DNA of 17,972 nucleotides from UBA5109 sp038148435 (GTDB lineage: Bacteria; Pseudomonadota; Gammaproteobacteria; Pseudomonadales; Pseudohongiellaceae): positions 1-17,972 of the forward strand of contig JAYQVM010000034.1 of the NCBI GenBank assembly GCA_038148435.1, written 5' to 3'. Position numbers and translations under genes: made by a program. This document shows positions 7,944 to 14,638 of the stretch, in pieces (position 1 is the stretch's first letter; every line of letters starts with the position of its first letter). The notes under the pieces were generated by a model. The model saw only the letters and a list, made by a program, of their open reading frames with translations. It did no database searches and had not been told where the DNA came from.

Positions 7944-9440
7944 CTATGCAGAAGAGAGAGATGGGTTATTAGCGATTTTCGGTACTAGCCGATCTAAAAC
8001 TTTTGCAGAGCTTAAAACTCCAGGAAGACCAGCCCCAGGGTGAGTTCCTGCACCCACCAGATATAAATTTTTTGGGCCTTCCGCTTTGTTATGAAAGCGG
8101 AACCATGCTGACTGGATAAATAATGGAGCCACGGAGAAACCTGCTCCGCCTATGCTGAGATAGTCTTTTTTGAAGTCTTCTGGAGTCATGTAAAATTCGG
8201 TACGTATGTGCTGTTTTAGATCAGGCAGCATATGTTCACTCAGTGACTCAATGATTTTTTGGCTCAAAAGTGGGGCTTGGGTTTTCCAATCAATATTTGC
8301 ATTAAGATTAGGGACTGGGGCAAGTACGTAGAATGAATCACAGCCATCTGGCGCAAAGCTGGAATCTGTTGCTGTTGGCCTATGCAGATAGAGTGAAAAG
8401 TCTTCAGGTAAAGATTTACTCTTGAAAACCTCATTTAGTAACTCTTTATATCTTTTTCCTAACCAGATCGTATGGTGGGCAATATTAGAATATTTCTTAT
8501 TGGTTCCAAAAAATAGCACGAAAAGCCCCATCGAAAGAGTACTATGCTGAGATTTAAATTTCGCTATCCTAGTCTGCTCAGAAGAGTCTAGCATGTGACG
8601 ATATAGATATTTTGGATCAACGTTCGCCACCACGAGGTCTGCCTCAAACTTAGTGCCATTTTCAAGTTGAACTCCAATAACTTTTTTATTTTCAACTAGT
8701 ATCTTTTCGACAGTTGTATTGAGTTTTATATCTATATCCAGCTCTACCATTAATTTTTCTAATGCTCCAACTAAGGCCCCGGTACCTCCTATAGCAAAGT
8801 GTATTCCCCAGCGCCTCTCAAGGAAATGAATTAAGCCATATATGCTTGTTGTATCGAATGGATTTCCGCCAACTAGTAGAGGTTGCACAGAAAACACTTG
8901 CCTTAGTTTAGGGTGTTGCAGGTATTTACATACCATTTGCCAAACTGAACGATAGCACTTAAGTTTTAGCAGTATTGGAATTTGAGCCAGCATTGTGGCT
9001 AATTTATGGAAAGGTCGATCAGATAGCTTCATAAAACCTACGTCAAAGATTCTTTCTGAGTGAGCTAAAAGTTGCCTATACCCCTCTACGTCTGCTGGAT
9101 TAAATCGTGCTATTTCCTTTTCGGTATCCTCAATCTGACCTCCATAATCAAATGTATCTCCGTCAGAAAACTGAAACCTATACCATGGGTCGAGCTGTCG
9201 TAGATGTATATAGTCTTCCCGACGACGACCATGCAATTCAAATAATTCATCAAAAAGAAATGGTGCAGTAATTACCGTCGGGCCAGCATCAAATCGAAAT
9301 CCATCTCTTTCAAATACTTGGGCTCTACCTCCCAGTTTCGAACATCGATCTAAAATTTTTACTTCATAACCTTTGGCGCGAAGCCGTAACGCAGAGGCAA
9401 TACCACCAAAGCCTCCACCCACGATCAGAGCTCGATTCAC
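7944..9440 (-). CDS. crtI: Phytoene desaturase
   Basis: Introduces four double bonds into phytoene to form lycopene, using FAD. The 498-residue protein opens with the FAD-binding motif VGGGFGGIASALRLRAKGYEV (about 7-27), followed by LGGRA. It ends with the CrtI signature LYLVGAGTHPGAGLPGVLSSAKV (about 461-483). FRFDAGPTVITAPFLFDELF near residue 53 is also typical. Translation starts with GTG at 9440, overlapping the crtE stop as GTGA. No convincing ribosome site precedes it, so it probably depends on ribosomes finishing crtE. Length and motifs are normal, and no frameshift is apparent. Confidence 0.95.
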   Translation of the reverse strand: MNRALIVGGGFGGIASALRLRAKGYEVKILDRCSKLGGRAQVFERDGFRFDAGPTVITAPFLFDELFELHGRRREDYIHLRQLDPWYRFQFSDGDTFDYGGQIEDTEKEIARFNPADVEGYRQLLAHSERIFDVGFMKLSDRPFHKLATMLAQIPILLKLKCYRSVWQMVCKYLQHPKLRQVFSVQPLLVGGNPFDTTSIYGLIHFLERRWGIHFAIGGTGALVGALEKLMVELDIDIKLNTTVEKILVENKKVIGVQLENGTKFEADLVVANVDPKYLYRHMLDSSEQTRIAKFKSQHSTLSMGLFVLFFGTNKKYSNIAHHTIWLGKRYKELLNEVFKSKSLPEDFSLYLHRPTATDSSFAPDGCDSFYVLAPVPNLNANIDWKTQAPLLSQKIIESLSEHMLPDLKQHIRTEFYMTPEDFKKDYLSIGGAGFSVAPLFIQSAWFRFHNKAEGPKNLYLVGAGTHPGAGLPGVLSSAKVLDRLVPKIANNPSLSSA

Positions 9441-10294
9441 GCTGCTGCTCTGTTGAGTTGACTTAATAGTTTAGAGCATTTCTCTTTAAGAAGGGACCCA
9501 CAGCCATCCGGCAAGACAGCAGCATAGGAAGCAGCATCATTTAAAAAGTACAGAGCTAGGTCTTCAGCAGTCTCTTTAGATGAATTACTATCAGACAATA
9601 CAAATAAGTTAGACAGCTTTCTGTTATTTTTATCTTGATCGAAGTCATTAAGATCATCAAATATTTGATAACCAATACCAAAAGACGCCCCAGCTTGCCG
9701 GGCAACATCTAGAAACTCTAATTGGTCAGCTACCACAAGCGGAAGTTCTAGGCTCAGAGAGAAAAAAGGGCCAGATTTTTCTTTCGCTATCAGGATCCCC
9801 TCATCTATTGATATATTTTTGTCTGTAATTAGATCATTTGTCTGGCCTTGAAGAGTTACCGCTATTGCTCTTTTCATTATGGATATAAGATTGTATGCAT
9901 AATTTGGTGCCGCAGAGGCGGCTAGTGAAAAAGCGTTTGCAATGAGCAGGTCAGTGATATTAATAGCGATATCTGAGCCAAATTTCCTCCAGACGGAGAG
10001 CTGGCCCCTTCTGAATTCGTCTTGATCTTGAAAATCATCTTGTATTAACGAGGCATTATGAAGCGTCTCAACTGCGGCAGCTAGTTTCACTGCGGTTTCT
10101 GAGGTTAGGCCCAAGGCTAGACTTGCTGATATACAAAGTGAGGCCCTAGCCTCCGAGCCTGAAGTCGAATAATGATATTGAATAGCCTGCCACAACATCG
10201 AGGTTGGGGAGAGCTCTTCAAGAGATGAGCTCTTTGCTAGATCGCGACTAACTTTCAGTAAGTTTTTGATATTAGGCTTTTTTTTATTTTTCAT
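9437..10294 (-). CDS. crtE: Geranylgeranyl diphosphate synthase (polyprenyl synthetase family)
   Basis: Condenses isopentenyl diphosphate with allylic diphosphates to give the C20 precursor of phytoene. The 285-residue protein has both Asp-rich motifs of short-chain polyprenyl synthases: D86-D-F-Q-D90 followed by RRG, and D213-D-L-N-D217 within GYQIFDDLNDFDQD. GQTNDL (about 150-155) is also conserved. The ATG at 10294 has AGGG seven bases upstream. As first gene of crtE-I-B-Y-blh, its upstream region holds the operon promoter. Chain length is inferred from its carotenoid neighbours, because sequence alone does not separate GGPP from FPP synthase. No idi gene accompanies the operon, unlike some published proteorhodopsin clusters. 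Confidence 0.92.
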   Translation of the reverse strand: MKNKKKPNIKNLLKVSRDLAKSSSLEELSPTSMLWQAIQYHYSTSGSEARASLCISASLALGLTSETAVKLAAAVETLHNASLIQDDFQDQDEFRRGQLSVWRKFGSDIAINITDLLIANAFSLAASAAPNYAYNLISIMKRAIAVTLQGQTNDLITDKNISIDEGILIAKEKSGPFFSLSLELPLVVADQLEFLDVARQAGASFGIGYQIFDDLNDFDQDKNNRKLSNLFVLSDSNSSKETAEDLALYFLNDAASYAAVLPDGCGSLLKEKCSKLLSQLNRAAA

Positions 10295-10316
10295 AAGCTC
10301 GCCCTTGCTTTATAAC

Positions 10317-10322
10317 ATTATA
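10317..10322 (-). promoter_or_regulatory. Candidate -10 box of the crtE operon
   Basis: On the minus strand this reads TATAAT, a perfect -10 hexamer, giving a predicted transcript start about 15 bases before crtE. No matching -35 hexamer lies 16-18 bases further upstream; that space holds the inverted pair CGTA...TACG (10331-10348). A promoter lacking a -35 box would fit activator control, but the leader would be short and a different start is possible. Confidence 0.35.
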
Positions 10323-10368
10323 ATCGGTCTCGTAAAACTACTTATACGCAATTGATAGCAAAAGAAAG

Positions 10369-10380
10369 GGTAAATTTACC
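10369..10380. promoter_or_regulatory. 12-bp perfect palindrome, possible operator
   Basis: GGTAAATTTACC is perfectly self-complementary and sits between the divergent crtE and proteorhodopsin promoters. A related half (CCGTAAATTT) follows at 10387-10396. A dimeric regulator could bind here and control one or both directions. No regulator gene lies in the window, and the palindrome's A/T-rich middle lowers its significance. Confidence 0.3.
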
Positions 10381-10449
10381 AGTATTCCGTAAATTTTTAA
10401 CTATTTAATCTTTTATTACGTCTAGCGGTTGATTTAGGATCATTTTTAA

Positions 10450-10477
10450 TTGACTATTATTTCATTCTACATATAAG
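10450..10477 (+). promoter_or_regulatory. Sigma70-type promoter of proteorhodopsin
   Basis: TTGACT at 10450-10455 and TATAAG at 10472-10477 each match consensus at five of six bases and are 16 bases apart. Transcription would begin near 10484, leaving a leader of roughly 97 bases that contains a run of 13 A (10543-10555) before the start codon. Confidence 0.5.
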
Positions 10478-10580
10478 TTTTCATTTTATATGTATTATGT
10501 TTTGATCTGTTTTTACAATCATGTCGTAAAAATAGTTGTTCCAAAAAAAAAAAAATATTTTACCTATTATGGGGGAAAAA

Positions 10581-11351
10581 ATGAAAAGAAACCTAATTGT
10601 ATACTTATCTGTAGCTGGCCTATTTACGGGACAGACAGCATTAGCAGCCTCTGGCGATACCACAATGCTCCAATCCGGAGATTTTGTTGGTTATTCGTTT
10701 TGGCTTATCTCAATGGCACTTGCAGCCTCAACCGTATTTTTCCTGATGGAATCACTACGCATCGGAGGAAAGTGGGCTACCTCACTTACAGTTAGTGCTC
10801 TTGTTACCTTCATTGCGGCCTTCCATTATTTTTACATGAGAGAAGTATGGGTTAGCACAGGCAACACACCTACTGATTTCCGTTATATTGACTGGCTACT
10901 GACAGTTCCGTTGCTGATGATTGAGTTTTATCTCATTCTATCAGCCATCACCAAGGTATCTGGAAGCGTTTTCTGGAAGCTCTTGATTGGAACTCTAGTA
11001 ATGTTGGTTCCAGGTTATATGGGTGAAGCTGGTTATCTAAATGCAACAGTGGGCTTCGTAATCGGAATGATTGGTTGGGCTTACATCTTGTTTGAAATAT
11101 TTGCTGGTGAGGCGAGCCGTGTAGCAGCCAACCAAGCGACTCCTGCAGTTCAGAAGTCATACAACCTCATGAAATGGACTGTTACAGTAGGATGGGCTAT
11201 CTATCCAATTGGATACTTCCTTGGTTATCTAGCAGGTGGCACAGACATGGGCACACTGAACATAGTATATAACTTAGCCGATGTATTAAATAAGATAGCT
11301 TTTGGTCTTTTCATTTGGTACGCAGCCAACCAAGAGAGTTCTACAAGCTAA
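10581..11351 (+). CDS. Green-absorbing proteorhodopsin, light-driven proton pump
   Basis: Seven-helix retinal protein of the inner membrane that pumps protons outward under light. The 256-residue product has an N-terminal signal peptide (MKRNLIVYLSVAGLF...ALAAS). Numbering runs seven ahead of the reference green proteorhodopsin. The proton acceptor Asp104 (reference 97), its partner His82 (75), the donor Glu115 (108) and the retinal-binding Lys238 (231) are all present. Within RYIDWLLTVPLLMIEFYLIL, the tuning position (reference 105) is Leu112, which predicts green absorption. I chose ATG at 10581, giving a proper signal peptide and preceded by GGGGG; the ATG at 10569 has no ribosome site. 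The gene is transcribed alone, divergently from crtE-blh, and ends in a strong terminator. Confidence 0.97.
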   Translation: MKRNLIVYLSVAGLFTGQTALAASGDTTMLQSGDFVGYSFWLISMALAASTVFFLMESLRIGGKWATSLTVSALVTFIAAFHYFYMREVWVSTGNTPTDFRYIDWLLTVPLLMIEFYLILSAITKVSGSVFWKLLIGTLVMLVPGYMGEAGYLNATVGFVIGMIGWAYILFEIFAGEASRVAANQATPAVQKSYNLMKWTVTVGWAIYPIGYFLGYLAGGTDMGTLNIVYNLADVLNKIAFGLFIWYAANQESSTS

Positions 11352-11380
11352 TAATTATCTAGATTTATAGCCAATTCAAT

Positions 11381-11410
11381 AAAGCTCCGCCTATTTGGCG
11401 GAGTTTTATT
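11381..11410 (+). terminator. Rho-independent terminator after proteorhodopsin
   Basis: A perfect 7-bp stem, CTCCGCC (11385-11391) with GGCGGAG (11397-11403), closes a five-base loop and is flanked by AAA before and TTTTATT after. The A and T runs extend the pairing and could let it work in both directions, so it may also stop minus-strand transcripts arriving from the guaA side. Confidence 0.88.
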
Positions 11411-11555
11411 GCGTAATTTATAAGGCTAGATCGAGCTTACAAACTTATAATTTTAGAATCTATTTCTAGAGCTAAAATATATTTATTTGAAGAGTATTCT
11501 TTTTATTAGTCACTGAGCAATCTTTTAAAAGTCCAAAGTTAACAGCTAATAGCGT
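11411..11555. other. Spacer between the terminator and the inserted element
   Basis: No gene is visible in this A/T-rich stretch. An interrupted hairpin (TTTTAG 11451-11456 with CTAAAA 11472-11477, plus inner TCTA/TAGA) might be an old terminator for guaA, because this was probably the original sequence downstream of guaA before the insertion. It lacks a T-run on the minus strand, so that reading is weak. Confidence 0.3.
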
Positions 11556-11755
11556 TACTCCCACTCAATAGTTACGTTGGTAAAAAACCCAGCATACAAG
11601 AGGTTTCCAGCACGCCAAATCTTCTGTGTGTAAGTTTTGCGTGACTTTTTTGCTCGTTCTTGTAGCAACATGCCCTTACGTAACCTATTGTATTTGTTAG
11701 ATTTTACACGCTTATGGTTACACGTTGCGCAACAAAACACAAAAGCACTTTTCAC
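11555..11755 (-). CDS. Unrecognised 66-residue basic protein ending in the att repeat
   Basis: Family not recognised. The protein is strongly basic, with a Cys-rich N-terminus (FCCATCNH, including Cys9-x2-Cys12) and a Lys/Arg-rich middle (NKYNRLRKG, ERAKKSRKTYTQK), suggesting nucleic-acid binding. Its last five residues, T-I-E-W-E, are encoded by the left direct repeat and are identical to the C-terminus of GuaA. The GTG start at 11755 overlaps the stop of the 102-residue gene as GTGA, so it is the third gene of a coupled operon. A real gene is supported by this coupling; alternatively the ORF is merely open sequence running into the repeat. A role in recognising the attachment site is speculation. 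Confidence 0.55.
   Translation of the reverse strand: MKSAFVFCCATCNHKRVKSNKYNRLRKGMLLQERAKKSRKTYTQKIWRAGNLLYAGFFTNVTIEWE
11556..11573. repeat. Left 18-bp direct repeat (att-like, guaA 3' end)
   Basis: TACTCCCACTCAATAGTT is identical to 14623-14640, which is the end of guaA. On the minus strand it encodes T-I-E-W-E plus the first bases of a stop. It is best read as the distal attachment site left when an element integrated into the 3' end of guaA. Confidence 0.7.
11587..11593 (+). repeat. Left inner inverted heptamer
   Basis: ACCCAGC lies 13 bases inside the left direct repeat. Its reverse complement lies 13 bases inside the right repeat. The symmetry suggests a binding site for a recombinase or accessory protein. 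Confidence 0.4.
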
Positions 11756-12060
11756 TTCAGCTTCTCTTCGTATCGCTTTAAGTCGCTTGGCTTGTCTTTA
11801 AGCTCATTACGCAGTTCAAGCTGCTCTTTCCACTCATGCTCGAGCTGTTCGTACTCTTCTTCGCTTAACCACGTTTGTAGTTGACGGTTTTGCACGTTTT
11901 CTCCACGCTTAAGTTTGTCAGCTATACCTTCTAACTTGCGAAGGCGTTTAGTTTCTTCAACAGTCAGATCGCGACGTGGATTGGCTTTTTCAATTCGCTC
12001 TTTCAGTAACTTTTGAATGTTGCTGCTTGTCTGCTTTTGATTATCGAGCCACTCACTCAT
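11752..12060 (-). CDS. Unrecognised 102-residue charged helical protein
   Basis: Family not recognised. The sequence is almost entirely charged and polar, rich in Glu, Lys, Arg and Leu, with heptad-like spacing (for example LTVEETKRLRKLEGIADKLKRG and LSEEEYEQLEHEWKEQLELRNELKD). It is probably all helical and may form a coiled coil. There is no signal peptide, Cys or membrane segment, so it is probably cytoplasmic. ATG at 12060 overlaps the acyltransferase stop (ATGA), and its stop overlaps the 66-residue gene (GTGA). Tight coupling to both neighbours supports it being a real gene. It could be an accessory or regulatory protein of the element; function is unknown. Confidence 0.7.
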   Translation of the reverse strand: MSEWLDNQKQTSSNIQKLLKERIEKANPRRDLTVEETKRLRKLEGIADKLKRGENVQNRQLQTWLSEEEYEQLEHEWKEQLELRNELKDKPSDLKRYEEKLK

Positions 12061-14081
12061 TTGCTATTAGAAAGTAGTTTTACCATACACGAGCCCTTAG
12101 GGTGCATTCCGTCATAAAATTCATTCTCACCACATCCAACCCTTCTACCATCATACGAGCCAATAATCTGAATTCCATTCTCATTGGAAAAATCTCGGAA
12201 CCAACTCTCTATCTCTAAAAATATTGGCTTCTCAGCTTGCATCAATTGATATAGCTTGGGGTGATATGGAGATAGTACTAGGGTAACGTTAACGCCGTTT
12301 TTCTTGAGGTAAGAAACAAAAGACTCAAAATTAGATATGGCATCATCATCATATTCAAAATCATCCATCGCATAATTTAGGAGCACTCTGAAGCCAGTAC
12401 TAATATTCTCATTTGAGGATTTTGCATATCCTTCGTTATATATGTGCGAACCGTCATAGGCCTTTTTTGCTATAGCTTCGATTTCACCATGGCTAGGAAC
12501 ATTGTTTCGATTATCTATCGCAATCAAGCTACGTAATGTACGAAAATAATTTTTATTAGATGAGTTGCTCACATCTCGAGAATCGTTGTTTAGGAGTGGC
12601 TTTGGTGAAGAACTAGCACGCATTCTTGTTGCCCAGTAACTATATAAATCTTCAACGGACTGATATCTGTTTTGCCCATCATTTCGGTTCAACAACCATG
12701 GATCAGCAGAAATATAAATATTCTCATAATGAAGCTTCGCGAGAGCTTCTAAGCCAAACGCAATATCGTCTTCTACAGATGCTCCACTAACGGTAAAACT
12801 TTGGATTTCATCGCCAATCACACTGGAGTTTATTTGCATCACTCTACTTGAACCGACGACAACTGTATCTACTGGCGACAAAGGATATATAAGCCGTCCT
12901 TCTATGAACTTTCTTTCATCTAAATTTTCAAAATACACATAATTACTATTAGACAAGTCGTAAGCTAGTCTGTATTCGCCACCAACATATGCTTGTTTTG
13001 TTGCATAGCCAAAAGCATAAATTAATAAAAGAGATCCAATACCCAGTGAGAATATTGATAATTTACTGAAGTTAGTTTTACAACGAAATGGTTTCTCAAT
13101 AAAACGCCAACTTAGATAGGCTAATACTAAGGATAGGACAAAAAATCCTAGCGAAGCGTAGGAATTCAGAGTTACTTCTTTATTGTAAACTCTAAAAAAA
13201 GCATACAATGGCTGATGCCATAAATAGGCTGAATAGCTTATTAAGCCAAGGCCAACAAAGCCTTTAGTGCTCAGTAATTTTGCGGCAAATGTGTCTCTGT
13301 CGGCATATATCACTAGCAGTACGACACCAAGCACTGGAGCCAGTGCATACACACTAGGAAAAGGTGTAGCCTTATCGTAAAAGAAAATTGAAAAAAGTAT
13401 TGCTGCCAAGCCAAATAGAGCCAACAAATTGTTCTTTCGCACGCCTTGCTTCTGAACAACAAACGCAGCTATTGAACCAGTAAACAATTCCCACGCACGT
13501 GTGGGTGCCAAATAGAAGTTCGCTACTGCGCTGTTACGCCAACCCCACTCACTCAGCAGTAGACTGACTGCTGCCATCACGACAAGCATCCAAAACACTC
13601 TATTCTTACCAAAGCGCCAAGCTAAAATTAAGAAAATAGGGAATAGGACGTAGTACTGTTCTTCTACAGCAAGGCTCCATGTGTGCAGAATGGGATTTAA
13701 CTCTGCTGATTCATCAAAGTAACCTTGTTGCCTCCAAAAGACTACGTTGGATAAAAATAGCGAAACACCAATTAATCCATTTCCGAACTTATTTAGAGCC
13801 GCCTCTGGCAGCAACATCCATGCAAAAGGAATACAAACAAGCATTACAAAGAAAAGTGCTGGAAGTATTCGTCTGGCACGTCTTTCGTAGAAGTTAACGA
13901 TACTAAACCGCTTGTTCTCTATGTCTTCAATAAGGATTGTAGTAATCAAGAAACCACTGATTACAAAGAACACATCAACGCCGACATACCCCCCACTAAA
14001 TAATTCAAATCCAGCATGAAATAAGATAACTGGAACTACGGCTAAGGCGCGCAACCCATCGATTTCGGCACGATATTGCAT
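12057..14081 (-). CDS. OafA-type membrane acyltransferase with C-terminal SGNH domain
   Basis: Transfers acyl (often acetyl) groups to extracytoplasmic sugars such as O-antigen or exopolysaccharide. Residues 1-360 form the acyltransferase-3 domain: YRAEIDGLRALAVVPVILFH near the start (conserved His22), GGYVGVDVFFVISGFL, NFYERRARRILPALF, HTWSLAVEEQYY and about ten membrane helices. The C-terminal 290 residues resemble an SGNH hydrolase: VVVGSSR (Ser411 or 412) in place of the usual GDS, and a closing YDGMHP with Asp657 and His660. I prefer ATG at 14081, which gives the usual family N-terminus and 674 residues; a TTG at 14096 would add five. It is the only recognisable cargo of the inserted element and may alter surface antigens or phage receptors. 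Confidence 0.88.
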   Translation of the reverse strand: MQYRAEIDGLRALAVVPVILFHAGFELFSGGYVGVDVFFVISGFLITTILIEDIENKRFSIVNFYERRARRILPALFFVMLVCIPFAWMLLPEAALNKFGNGLIGVSLFLSNVVFWRQQGYFDESAELNPILHTWSLAVEEQYYVLFPIFLILAWRFGKNRVFWMLVVMAAVSLLLSEWGWRNSAVANFYLAPTRAWELFTGSIAAFVVQKQGVRKNNLLALFGLAAILFSIFFYDKATPFPSVYALAPVLGVVLLVIYADRDTFAAKLLSTKGFVGLGLISYSAYLWHQPLYAFFRVYNKEVTLNSYASLGFFVLSLVLAYLSWRFIEKPFRCKTNFSKLSIFSLGIGSLLLIYAFGYATKQAYVGGEYRLAYDLSNSNYVYFENLDERKFIEGRLIYPLSPVDTVVVGSSRVMQINSSVIGDEIQSFTVSGASVEDDIAFGLEALAKLHYENIYISADPWLLNRNDGQNRYQSVEDLYSYWATRMRASSSPKPLLNNDSRDVSNSSNKNYFRTLRSLIAIDNRNNVPSHGEIEAIAKKAYDGSHIYNEGYAKSSNENISTGFRVLLNYAMDDFEYDDDAISNFESFVSYLKKNGVNVTLVLSPYHPKLYQLMQAEKPIFLEIESWFRDFSNENGIQIIGSYDGRRVGCGENEFYDGMHPKGSCMVKLLSNSK

Positions 14082-14158
14082 TGGAAGAATACTCAATGGT
14101 TAGTGAAGAGTGTGTTGGTAGAATTTTATACCCTTAGTAATTTGATAGGAATTCATTT

Positions 14159-14638
14159 ATGCACGCAGAATTGTATAAGTTAATAGAGAGTATGGAAGAT
14201 ATCGTTGAGCGATATCCGTTAGAGGATTTGAGGCAACTTGGACTTGAGTTACGTAGGCATTCTGAGAAAAAAGGACTAAATCCATTAGAAGAAATTGTGC
14301 TGCGACGAGTGGGCGGAATGCTTTTAGAAACTCAGAGGGTGAGAGAAAAACATCTCAAGTTCGTCGATTGTTATATGTATGGATACGATGCATACCCAAG
14401 TGGAGCTAATGTATTAGATGAGCTTAATTTCAGAATTAAGACATTAATGGCGATAGGGCAAGGCGCATTTGGAAGTAAGAGAAAAGGTGGGCGTATAAAA
14501 AGAGGCATGAAAGCTAGCCAAAGTGCTACGCCTTACGTTGACTATCTGAAAAAGAAAACGCCAAGTAATTTAGGAAATGACGAGTTTAGGTTTTTAGCAA
14601 AAGCTGGGTACACTCAAATTACTACTCCCACTCAATAG
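14159..14638 (+). CDS. Unrecognised 159-residue protein ending in the guaA-side att repeat
   Basis: Family not recognised. The N-terminal 70 residues are charged and probably helical (MEDIVERYPLEDLRQLGLELRRHSEKKG). The middle holds VDCYMYGYDAYPSGANVLDELNFRIKTL, and the C-terminal part is basic (GSKRKGGRIKRGMKAS). AGGA lies eight bases before the ATG, so this start is well supported. Transcription diverges from the acyltransferase operon and runs toward guaA. The last codons and stop (PTQ, TAG) are inside the right direct repeat, overlapping the end of guaA by 17 bases in the opposite direction. The basic tail suggests DNA or RNA binding. It could be a regulator or mobility factor of the element, but nothing in the sequence proves this. 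Confidence 0.7.
   Translation: MHAELYKLIESMEDIVERYPLEDLRQLGLELRRHSEKKGLNPLEEIVLRRVGGMLLETQRVREKHLKFVDCYMYGYDAYPSGANVLDELNFRIKTLMAIGQGAFGSKRKGGRIKRGMKASQSATPYVDYLKKKTPSNLGNDEFRFLAKAGYTQITTPTQ
14603..14609 (-). repeat. Right inner inverted heptamer
   Basis: GCTGGGT, the reverse complement of the left heptamer, with 13 bases separating it from the right direct repeat, exactly mirroring the left end. Confidence 0.4.
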
